Both the position numbers and the translations under genes were made by a program. This document shows positions 25,225 through 31,971 of a stretch of 64,000 nt of DNA, piece after piece. Source of the stretch: Flintibacter sp. KGMB00164 (GTDB lineage: Bacteria > Bacillota > Clostridia > Oscillospirales > Oscillospiraceae); contig NZ_CP044227.1 in the NCBI RefSeq assembly GCF_008727735.1, positions 1,922,001 through 1,986,000 of the forward strand, given 5' to 3'. Under the pieces are notes generated by a model that saw nothing but the letters and a program-made list of their open reading frames with translations, was not told where the DNA came from and ran no database searches. How positions within the stretch are numbered: the first letter of the stretch is position 1; each line of letters starts with the position of its first letter.

Positions 25225-26301
25225 ATGAAGATCGTTGTCTATGCTATTTGCAAAAATGAAGCCCAATTTGTATCCCGCTGGATAAAATCCATGTCTGAGG
25301 CCGACCAGATCGTGGTTCTGGACACCGGTTCTACCGACGATACCGTGCAGCGGCTCCGGACACTGGGTGCCCAGGTGACGGTGGAGACCATCTGTCCCTG
25401 GCGCTTTGATGTGGCCCGCAACCGCTCTCTGGAGCTGGTGGACCCGGACGCAGATATCTGCGTCTGCACCGACTTAGACGAAGTATTCCATCCCGGCTGG
25501 CGAAAAGCCCTGGAGTCCGCCTGGGTACCCGGCACTACCCAGGCCACCTACCGCTACACCTGGAGCTTTCGCGCGGATGGTGACGAGGGTGTGGTCTTCT
25601 GGTATGAAAAGATCCATGCCCGTCACGGCTACCGCTGGGTCCACCCAGTACACGAGGTGCTGGAGTGGGTAGGACCTGGTCAGCCGGGCTTGAAGATCTC
25701 GGCAGAGGGAGTCCAGCTGGACCACCACCCCGATCCCAAAAAATCCCGGGCCCAGTACCTGCCTCTTCTGGAATTGGCGGTGTCAGAGACGCCTCAGGAC
25801 GACCGCAGCGTCCACTATCTGGGCCGGGAGTACCTGTTCCACAGCCGGTGGGACGACTGCATCCGCACCCTGACACAGCACCTGACCATGCCCAGCGCCA
25901 CCTGGGCCGATGAGCGGGCAGCCTCTATGCGGTTTATTGCCCAGTCCTATGAGCACAAGGAGCAGCCGGAGGAGGCGCTTCGCTGGTACCTGCGGGCAGC
26001 GGCGGAAGCTCCCCATCTACGGGAACCCCTGGTGGAGCTGGCCCTGCTGCTCTACACCCAGGAGGAGTGGGATGGGGTACTCTACTTTACCCAAAAAGCG
26101 CTGGCCATTGTGGAACGTCCCCGCACCTACATCTGCGAAGCTCGGGCCTGGGGAGCTCTGCCCTACGACCTGCGCTGTCAGGCCTATTACCACACGGGGC
26201 GTCTCCAACTTGCCCTGGAGGCCGCCCGGGCTGCTCTCGCTCTGGAGCCCCAGGACGAGCGGCTCCAGGGCAACGTGAAGCTGCTGGAAGGGCTGTGCTG
26301 A
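25225..26301 (+). CDS. Family 2 glycosyltransferase with TPR-like C-terminus
   Basis: The 358-residue protein opens with a GT-A fold: MKIVVYAICKNEAQFVSRW, then DTGSTDDT near 35-42 and the metal-binding CTDLDE near 90. The C-terminal third (about 210-350) is a set of helix pairs resembling tetratricopeptide repeats (AQSYEHKEQPEEALRWYLRA, then AYYHTGRLQLALEAARAAL). No membrane segment is seen. The ATG at 25225 follows ACAGGAGG. It lies 90 bp after the collagen-like gene, so it is a good candidate to glycosylate that protein's Thr-rich collagen region, as glycosyltransferases near bclA do. That link is inferred. Confidence 0.85.
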   Translation: MKIVVYAICKNEAQFVSRWIKSMSEADQIVVLDTGSTDDTVQRLRTLGAQVTVETICPWRFDVARNRSLELVDPDADICVCTDLDEVFHPGWRKALESAWVPGTTQATYRYTWSFRADGDEGVVFWYEKIHARHGYRWVHPVHEVLEWVGPGQPGLKISAEGVQLDHHPDPKKSRAQYLPLLELAVSETPQDDRSVHYLGREYLFHSRWDDCIRTLTQHLTMPSATWADERAASMRFIAQSYEHKEQPEEALRWYLRAAAEAPHLREPLVELALLLYTQEEWDGVLYFTQKALAIVERPRTYICEARAWGALPYDLRCQAYYHTGRLQLALEAARAALALEPQDERLQGNVKLLEGLC

Positions 26302-26304
26302 ACC

Positions 26305-26333
26305 TTTACGCCGGACCAAAAAGGTGGTATACT
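26305..26333 (+). promoter_or_regulatory. Promoter for the acetyltransferase gene
   Basis: TTTACG (26305-26310), 17 bp, TATACT (26328-26333). Confidence 0.65.
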
Positions 26334-26358
26334 CTCCAGGAACAAGGAGGGATCCCCT

Positions 26359-26928
26359 ATGGCACTGCGACTGGCTACCCCAATGGATGCCCCCGCTCTG
26401 GTGGGCATCTATGGGCAGTATATTCATACCCCAATCACCTTTGAGTATGAGCTCCCTTCGCCCCGGGAGTTTCAGGACCGGATCACCCATACACTGGAAG
26501 GCTACCCCTATTTGGTCTGGGAGGAGAATGGCACTCCCGTGGGTTACGCCTACGCCCACCGCTTCAAAGAGCGGGCCGCCTATCAGTGGGGTGCCGAGCT
26601 GTCCGTCTATGTGGCCCAGGGCCACACCTCCCAAAAAGTAGGCCGGCGGCTGTATGGCGCTCTGATGGAGCTGTTGGCGATTCAGGGAGTGCGCACGGTG
26701 TACGGCATCGTCACCGTTCCCAACGAGAAGAGTGAGGGGCTCCACCGCAGTATGGGCTTTCAGGACGCAGGCATCTGCCGTAATACCGGCTATGTGGACG
26801 GAGCCTGGCGGGATGTGCAGACCTTTGAGAAGGCCATCGGCCCCTACGACCTGGAGCCTGTCCCCATCACCCCCTTCCCGCAGCTCTCCCCGGAGCTGGT
26901 CCAAAGGGTTCTGGCAAAATGGCAGTAA
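26359..26928 (+). CDS. GNAT N-acetyltransferase (phosphinothricin/methionine-sulfoximine acetyltransferase-like)
   Basis: The 189-residue protein has a GNAT fold of the Pat/MnaT type: LRLATPMDAPALVGIYGQYI at the start, the SVYVAQGHTSQKVGRRLYGAL acetyl-CoA loop near 86-106 (shown in part), and LHRSMGFQDAGICRNTGYVDGAW near 129. These enzymes acetylate small amines; named members act on phosphinothricin or methionine sulfoximine, but the natural substrate varies. RBS AAGGAGGG precedes the ATG. It is a single gene between its own promoter and a two-way terminator. Confidence 0.87.
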   Translation: MALRLATPMDAPALVGIYGQYIHTPITFEYELPSPREFQDRITHTLEGYPYLVWEENGTPVGYAYAHRFKERAAYQWGAELSVYVAQGHTSQKVGRRLYGALMELLAIQGVRTVYGIVTVPNEKSEGLHRSMGFQDAGICRNTGYVDGAWRDVQTFEKAIGPYDLEPVPITPFPQLSPELVQRVLAKWQ

Positions 26929-26969
26929 AAAATCTGGAGCATTCCACTGGGAAATGCTCCAGATTTTTT
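26928..26969. terminator. Bidirectional rho-independent terminator
   Basis: AAAAATCTGGAGCATT and its 16-bp complement, with A- and T-runs on both sides, separate the acetyltransferase gene from the convergent DUF1576 gene. Confidence 0.93.
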
Positions 26970-28317
26970 ATACCTCTTTTTCCTCTGTGATCTGATGGGC
27001 AGGTGGAGGCGTTACCGGCTCGTCATGCTCCATAGGATCAAAGTAGTCCTGATCCACCAGAGTGGGTTTGCGGTGCTGGAACACGGCAATGATTACCGGG
27101 TAGAGCACCGTGGCCACCAGACCGCCGGAAAAACCGTTGTTATATAGATTCATTCCCGCCACGGGGCTGCCGGTGTACAGCACCACGGAAGAGTGGATAA
27201 ACCCAGCCAAAACACCATAGGGCCAGCCAAAGTAGCCCGAAATGGGTGCCAGGGTGGTGCAGAACAGGCAGGCCAGCTGCACGGATGGGTTGCTGAGTTC
27301 CCAGTGCATCACCAGGCTGCCCAGGAACACGCCCGCCATGACGGGTACAATGTTGAACACGTGCTTGCCAAAGGCGGAAAAGCCCATGATGGTGAGGATC
27401 CCGCCTACGGTGGGGCCGTTCAGCTCGCCGCCGCCGCCCAGTACGAAAGCCATGCCGATCAGGCCGTTGACTCCCATATTCACCAGCACAGGCCCCGCTC
27501 CAAACATACGCAGATAGTCGCTGGGAGCGCGGCCGCTGGTGGTCAGCAGACGGCGGTATCCCGCCCAGACGGCCCAAACCGGCTTTCCTGATGCGAAGAG
27601 CCCCCCCAGGATCAGAACAACACACAGCACGCCCAGCGCCGCGCCAAAGGGAAGGTCATACCCTTTTGCCCAGTGGTACTGGGTGGTGGGGGTGGCTCCC
27701 ATAGAGCTGATAAGGGGCACCAGCAGGAAGGCTACCAGACCGCAGGCAAAGCCCACGTTATACAGGTTCATGCCGTTTTGGATCTTATATGTATAGGCAG
27801 ACAGAGGCGGCATGATAAAGCCGATGATCACGCCGGTGATCAGTCCTGCCACCGGGTTTCCCCAGCCGTTGTCCAGGGAGATGTAACTCACCGCCGGAGC
27901 CAGGGCGGTGGCCAACAGTCCTACGGAAATATACTTGCCAAAGTGCTCCCGCCGGCTCTTTGCATATAGCCAGGTACCCAGCAGAATGGGCCAGATATTG
28001 ACACAGTTTTTCCCGAACAGGGAAAAGCCTGACATCAGCCCAATCACCACCAAAGAGAAGCCGTTAAACGGCTCCCGGGACAGCTTCAAAAGCACGATGG
28101 AAATTGCGGTGACCAGGGCGGAATTCATCAGCGCGGCACCCGGACCGGCAATCAGCACATAGTCGGTAATCAGGGAGTCCTCGGTCAATACGATGGTGCG
28201 CAATCCGGTCAAAATCTCCTGCGGTGAGGAAAACAGGAAGGCCGCCAGGGCCAGCACAGCAGCATACAGCCAGAAAAACAGATGCATCCGGTTGTAGCGC
28301 ATAGTTTCTCCTTGCAT
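26968..28317 (-). CDS. DUF1576 family membrane protein
   Basis: The 449-residue integral membrane protein has ten or more helices and two internally similar halves; GMNLYNVGFACGLVAFLL near 188 and GMNLYNNGFSGGLVATVLYP near 390 are matching segments. This pattern defines DUF1576, whose members look like transporters of unknown substrate. Two starts are possible: ATG at 28317 after GGAGGGG, and ATG at 28302, which has its own AAGGAG; both fit, and the longer form is given. It ends the rimP-to-ribF operon, 12 bp after ribF, so it may share the demand for growth-linked expression. Confidence 0.82.
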   Translation of the reverse strand: MQGETMRYNRMHLFFWLYAAVLALAAFLFSSPQEILTGLRTIVLTEDSLITDYVLIAGPGAALMNSALVTAISIVLLKLSREPFNGFSLVVIGLMSGFSLFGKNCVNIWPILLGTWLYAKSRREHFGKYISVGLLATALAPAVSYISLDNGWGNPVAGLITGVIIGFIMPPLSAYTYKIQNGMNLYNVGFACGLVAFLLVPLISSMGATPTTQYHWAKGYDLPFGAALGVLCVVLILGGLFASGKPVWAVWAGYRRLLTTSGRAPSDYLRMFGAGPVLVNMGVNGLIGMAFVLGGGGELNGPTVGGILTIMGFSAFGKHVFNIVPVMAGVFLGSLVMHWELSNPSVQLACLFCTTLAPISGYFGWPYGVLAGFIHSSVVLYTGSPVAGMNLYNNGFSGGLVATVLYPVIIAVFQHRKPTLVDQDYFDPMEHDEPVTPPPAHQITEEKEV

Positions 28318-28329
28318 GGCAGCCCCTCC

Positions 28330-29241
28330 TTACATCTGGGGATGGGCGGCAAAGAAGTCCCGGGTCTGCTGGGCGTTGCGTCCGATCTCCTCGGCCAGGG
28401 CCTGGAGAGAGGGGAATTTTTTCTCTCCACGCAGGTAGCTGTAAAACTCCATCCGCAGCTCCTTGCCGTACAGGTCGCCGGAAAAGTCCAGGATAAACCC
28501 TTCCACCGTCACCCGCCCGTCGTTATCGGACACTGTGGGACGAACCCCCACATTGGTCACCGCCATGTGGCTCTCTCCATCCACCACCACCCGGGTGGCG
28601 TATACACCGAAGGCGGGAACGATCACCGGAGCAGGGATACGCAGGTTCACCGTGGGGAAGCCCAGGGACGAACTGCCGATCTTCTTACCGTGAGTCACCC
28701 GGTTGGTAAGCACATGGGGATGGCCCAAAAAGTCCACGGCCCGCTCCATCTCCCCCTGGGCGATGAGGGTACGGATGTAGGTGGAGGAGATAGTGATGCC
28801 CTCCTGCTCCACCTTTCCGATAATGTCGCAGCCCACGCCCAGCTTCTCGCAGGTCTCCTTGAGCCGCTGGGGGTTTCCCTTGCCCATATAGCCGAAATGG
28901 AAGTCGTGACCGGCCACCACATGGACCACATTCAGCTGCTTGATCAAATATTCCGTAATAAAATCCTGCCAGTCCATGCGCATCATGCCGTCAAAGCTGG
29001 ACACGATGACCTCCTGGATGCCGTAGCAGCTACGCATCAGCCACACCCGGTCCTCCACCGAGCTGAGCAGGGGCACCACCTGTCCGGTGATGGCAGCGGT
29101 GGGACTGCGGTCAAAGGTGAAGGCGCAGGCCGCCGCGTCCAGTTCCTGTGCCCGGCGCGTCACGGTGGACAGCAGGGCTCCGTGGCCCTTGTGCACCCCG
29201 TCAAAAAAACCCAGGGCGATCACCCGTTTGGTATTGCTCAA
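28330..29241 (-). CDS. ribF: Bifunctional riboflavin kinase/FAD synthetase
   Basis: The 303-residue protein makes FMN from riboflavin and then FAD. The N-terminal adenylyltransferase domain has the GFFDGVHKGH nucleotide motif at 11-20 and GHDFHFGYMGKG near 113; ISSTYIR near 150 follows. The C-terminal flavokinase domain has SSSLGFPTVNLRIP near 190 and the VEGFILDF strand near 246. Its place after truB is conserved in Firmicutes. It starts 22 bp after truB with AAGGAG upstream and is probably co-transcribed from the rimP promoter. Confidence 0.95.
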   Translation of the reverse strand: MSNTKRVIALGFFDGVHKGHGALLSTVTRRAQELDAAACAFTFDRSPTAAITGQVVPLLSSVEDRVWLMRSCYGIQEVIVSSFDGMMRMDWQDFITEYLIKQLNVVHVVAGHDFHFGYMGKGNPQRLKETCEKLGVGCDIIGKVEQEGITISSTYIRTLIAQGEMERAVDFLGHPHVLTNRVTHGKKIGSSSLGFPTVNLRIPAPVIVPAFGVYATRVVVDGESHMAVTNVGVRPTVSDNDGRVTVEGFILDFSGDLYGKELRMEFYSYLRGEKKFPSLQALAEEIGRNAQQTRDFFAAHPQM

Positions 29242-29263
29242 AAGTATCCTCTCCTTATTTCCC

Positions 29264-30136
29264 TCAAACCTGGAAAAAGCTCTTGATGGTAATGAGCTTT
29301 CCTTGGGAGACCCGACTCAAAGCCAGAAACTCTCCTGCCTCACTGTATACCCGATACTCCCCGGCAGGGGGCGCATCAGGCAGCACCAGTGTCATGCCGT
29401 TGCGCACCTTTTTCTCTGCCGCAGGTTTCAGGATCAGCACAGGGCGGCCGGCAAAGTAGGCATCCACCCCCAGCAGCAGGCTCGCGGGATCCTCAGCCTG
29501 GAGTACCTGCTCCAGAGGCAGGGCGTCCTCCAAGGTAAAACCGGCCGCCATGGTCCGCCGCAGGGAGTACATGGTTCCTCCGCATCCCAGGGCCTGGCCA
29601 ATGTCGTGGCACAGAGTACGCACATAGGTCCCCTTGGAGCAGCGCACCCGGATAAGAAAGTCGGTGGCGCTCTCCTGGCCCTCCACCTCCAGGGAGTGGA
29701 TGGTGATGGCCCGGGGCTTGCGCTCCACCTCACGGCCCTTTCGGGCCAATTCATACAGCTTTTTCCCGTTTACCTTAATGGCGGAGTACATGGGTGGCAG
29801 CTGCTGAATTTCGCCCCAGAAGGGGGCCAGCGCCGCCTCCAATTCTTCCCGAGTCACTGAGACGGGATGCTCCTCCAGCACCCGGCCTGAGGTGTCCTGA
29901 GTGTCGGTGACGGTGCCCAGCCGCAGACCGGCCAGGTACTCCTTGTCCCCCTCACTGGCAAACTCCACTGCCCGGGTTGCCCGGCCTACAAATACCGGCA
30001 GCACGCCGGTAGCCATAGGGTCCAGGGTTCCGGCATGACCGATCCGCTTTTCGTGGAACAGCCCCCGAAGCTTGGCGCACACATCCATAGATGTCCAGTC
30101 CTGTGGCTTATCAATCACAATAATTCCATTAGGCAT
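29264..30136 (-). CDS. truB: tRNA pseudouridine(55) synthase
   Basis: The 290-residue enzyme makes pseudouridine at position 55 of tRNAs. The catalytic aspartate is D39 in RIGHAGTLDPMATG. KVNGKKLYELARKGREV near 121 and SKGTYVRTL near 174 are also typical. The ATG at 30136 lies 7 bases after AGGGGGG. The open frame extends 50 codons upstream, but that is not homologous to TruB. A diverged second copy of its first 44 bases lies 172 bp upstream and forms a leader ORF that ends inside this start region. Confidence 0.95.
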   Translation of the reverse strand: MPNGIIVIDKPQDWTSMDVCAKLRGLFHEKRIGHAGTLDPMATGVLPVFVGRATRAVEFASEGDKEYLAGLRLGTVTDTQDTSGRVLEEHPVSVTREELEAALAPFWGEIQQLPPMYSAIKVNGKKLYELARKGREVERKPRAITIHSLEVEGQESATDFLIRVRCSKGTYVRTLCHDIGQALGCGGTMYSLRRTMAAGFTLEDALPLEQVLQAEDPASLLLGVDAYFAGRPVLILKPAAEKKVRNGMTLVLPDAPPAGEYRVYSEAGEFLALSRVSQGKLITIKSFFQV

Positions 30137-30308
30137 AGCAGGCCCCCCTTTCCTCGCGGCGCAGCCCAGCAAAGCGGGTGCGACGCGAAAAGGAGGAGCC
30201 GCACGCCTGGATAAGCCCCTTTGCCTTGGCGAAGGGGCGTTCCAACAGGGCGTGCTCCGACGCCGTCCAATCCTGGGGTTTATCAATCACAATGATTCCG
30301 TTTGGCAT
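30129..30308 (-). pseudogene. Duplicated 5' end of truB, now a 59-codon leader ORF
   Basis: Bases 30265-30308 repeat the first 44 bases of truB with 38 identities. All six differences are at third codon positions and silent, so both copies encode the same first 14 residues. After TGGAC the match stops and 128 bp of hairpin-rich sequence follows, including GCCCCTT...AAGGGGC. The ORF starts with GGGAGG upstream, stays open through the insert and stops 8 bases inside truB, a coupling-like overlap. It is most likely the remnant of a displaced truB; a role as a translated leader is possible. Confidence 0.8.
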
Positions 30309-30319
30309 GGGTCCTCCCT

Positions 30320-31282
30320 TTACTTGCCCTGGCTCTGCACCTGGCGGATGGCCTCCACCAGCACCTTCCGGGTATAGGCGGGGTCGCCCTCCACGGTGGC
30401 TCCGGCCGCGGCAGCATGTCCGCCGCCGCCCAGAATGGCACACACCGCGCTGGCGTTGAGTTCACCGGGCTCGGTGCGCAGAGAGATTTTGCACACGCCG
30501 GGGCGCAGCTCCCGGATGGTAACCCCAGTGTGGACCCCCTCTACCCCGCCCACAAAGGCGGAAATGTCGTCCAGGTCCTCCTCTTTCGCTTCCACCTGGG
30601 CAATCATGTCCAGGGTCAGGGTAACAATGGCCAGTTTTCCCTCGTCCAGCACTTCCATACCGGAAGTGAGCATTCCCTCCAGCTTCAGTCGCTTGAGGGA
30701 GCGAGTACGGAAATGGCGGCGGTTGATGGGGTAAAAGTCGATTCCCGTCTCCAGCAGAGCGGCAGCCACCGCGTGGGTCGCCGGAGAGGTATTGGAATAG
30801 ACAAAGCAGCCGGTGTCGGTGGACACCGCCACGTAGAGGGGCAGAGCCACCGCCTGGCTCACGCTTCCCCATTGGCGGATCACATCGTACATCAGCTCGC
30901 CGCAGGCAGCCCGGCCTGCGTCCAGGCAGGTCTCCTTGGCAAAAAACTCCTGAGAAGGGTGGTGGTCAAAGGCCAGGTCCACCTTCTCCAGATAGCACTG
31001 GGCATTCTCCGGGAACAGCCCCCGGGCCGCCATGTCTACGCTGACCACCTTCTTAGGCTGGTATCCCTCAGGAGCCAGCAGGCCCTCCAGATAGGGGGCA
31101 AAGATGGCGGTGAGCTCCGGGTTGGGCAGGACATAAGCCTCCTTTCCCTGCTCCCGCAGGGCGGTACAAAGGGCGGCGGCACAGCCCACCGTGTCCCCGT
31201 CTGGGCGCACATGGGTAAGAATCAGGTAACCGTCTCCCTCCAGCAGCCGCTGGGCGGCCTGCTCATAGGTCAGCGTGCTCAT
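30320..31282 (-). CDS. nrnA: DHH/DHHA1 bifunctional oligoribonuclease/pAp phosphatase (NrnA-like)
   Basis: The 320-residue protein has DHH-family motifs in order: THVRPDGDTVG near 23-33, VSVDMAARG near 82, the DHHPS motif near 109 and the C-terminal DHHA1 GGGGHAAAAG near 292. NrnA degrades short RNAs and converts pAp to AMP. The order rbfA-nrnA-truB is conserved in Firmicutes. It overlaps rbfA by 4 bases (ATGA). This gene and rbfA are bracketed by duplicated ends of truB and infB, which suggests the pair has a different recent origin from its flanks. Confidence 0.93.
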   Translation of the reverse strand: MSTLTYEQAAQRLLEGDGYLILTHVRPDGDTVGCAAALCTALREQGKEAYVLPNPELTAIFAPYLEGLLAPEGYQPKKVVSVDMAARGLFPENAQCYLEKVDLAFDHHPSQEFFAKETCLDAGRAACGELMYDVIRQWGSVSQAVALPLYVAVSTDTGCFVYSNTSPATHAVAAALLETGIDFYPINRRHFRTRSLKRLKLEGMLTSGMEVLDEGKLAIVTLTLDMIAQVEAKEEDLDDISAFVGGVEGVHTGVTIRELRPGVCKISLRTEPGELNASAVCAILGGGGHAAAAGATVEGDPAYTRKVLVEAIRQVQSQGK

Positions 31283-31671
31283 TCCTCGTCCTCCTGGTCC
31301 TCACCGTAGTGGTTGTCGGGGTTCACCGGCTTGACCACGTTGGGGTCCCGCAGCATGCTGAGGATGTGGGCGCCCTTGTCGATGGAATCGTCGGGGACGA
31401 AGGACAGCTGGGGGGTGTTGCGCAGGTTCAAAGTGCGGCCCAGCTCCCGGCGCAGATAGCCGCCCGCCGACTTCAGGCCCTTGAGCACCTGGGCCTCATT
31501 GGACTTGTCCAATACACTGATGTGGACCTTGGCATATTTCAGATCCGGTGTGGTCTCCACCGCCGTCACAGAAATCATCCCGGTCACCCGGGGATCTTTT
31601 ACCGTGGGGATCAGGGAAGACAGCTCCCGCTGGATCTCCTCGTTGATACGGCCGATACGATTGGAAGCCAT
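31279..31671 (-). CDS. rbfA: 30S ribosome-binding factor A
   Basis: The 130-residue KH-like protein assists late 30S subunit maturation. It has RIGRINEEIQRELSSLI at the start, DPRVTGMISVTAVE near 26-39, and FVPDDSIDKGAHI near 91-103, all typical. An acidic tail (DNHYGEDQEDEE) extends the usual length slightly. RBS AAGGAGGAG precedes the ATG. A terminator-like hairpin and an infB fragment lie just upstream. Confidence 0.95.
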   Translation of the reverse strand: MASNRIGRINEEIQRELSSLIPTVKDPRVTGMISVTAVETTPDLKYAKVHISVLDKSNEAQVLKGLKSAGGYLRRELGRTLNLRNTPQLSFVPDDSIDKGAHILSMLRDPNVVKPVNPDNHYGEDQEDEE

Positions 31672-31691
31672 AAAAACTCCTCCTTATAGTC

Positions 31692-31722
31692 AAAACAGGG
31701 CGGGCGAAAACGCCCGCCCTGT
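31692..31722 (-). terminator. Hairpin with short T-run upstream of rbfA
   Basis: ACAGGGCGGGCG and its 12-bp complement with a TTTT loop are followed by only four T residues. It may act as a weak terminator or attenuator between the infB fragment and rbfA, which is odd inside an operon. Confidence 0.55.
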
Positions 31723-31741
31723 CGTTGGGTCAAATTATCTT

Positions 31742-31827
31742 TTAAACTTCAATCTGCTCCATCACGAAGGCCTCGATGATGTCGCCTTCCTTGATGTCCT
31801 GGAACTTCTCAAAGGTGATACCGCACT
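31742..31827 (-). pseudogene. Duplicated 3' end of infB (27 codons plus stop)
   Basis: This 86-bp segment matches the last 86 bases of the intact infB at 31972-32057 with 81 identities. The encoded 27 C-terminal residues are identical; all five differences are silent third-position changes, all in the final 14 codons. The segment has the natural neighbour (rbfA) downstream and no infB upstream. It is best read as the tail of an infB that was displaced by the copy now upstream. Confidence 0.88.
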
Positions 31828-31971
31828 TCCCCACGGGATGTTCCATCCCGCGTGGACCCCTTGATTTCAAATGCTCGGGCGAAGTGAATTCGCCCTGCGC
31901 AAATCTCAGCCTGCGGCTTCGATTTTACGCGCCAAAAGGCGCGCCCCGCTGCGCGGGGTACTCGCGCGGTA
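31828..31971. repeat. 144-bp hairpin array between infB and its duplicated tail
   Basis: Five stem-loops occur in a row: GGATG/CATCC inside CCACG/CGTGG, GGGCGAA/TTCGCCC with loop GTGAA, AAATC..AGCC/GGCT..GATTT with loop TGC, CGCGCC/GGCGCG with loop AAAA, and CCCCGC/GCGGGG with loop TGC. No coding sequence, transposase or clear terminal repeats are visible. It resembles REP- or MITE-type intergenic elements, but I cannot assign it to a family. Confidence 0.65.

Noticed and set aside
31828-31971. The infB-downstream insert considered as an insertion sequence
   Set aside because: It is 144 bp with no transposase and no clear terminal inverted repeats or target duplication; kept only as a hairpin array.
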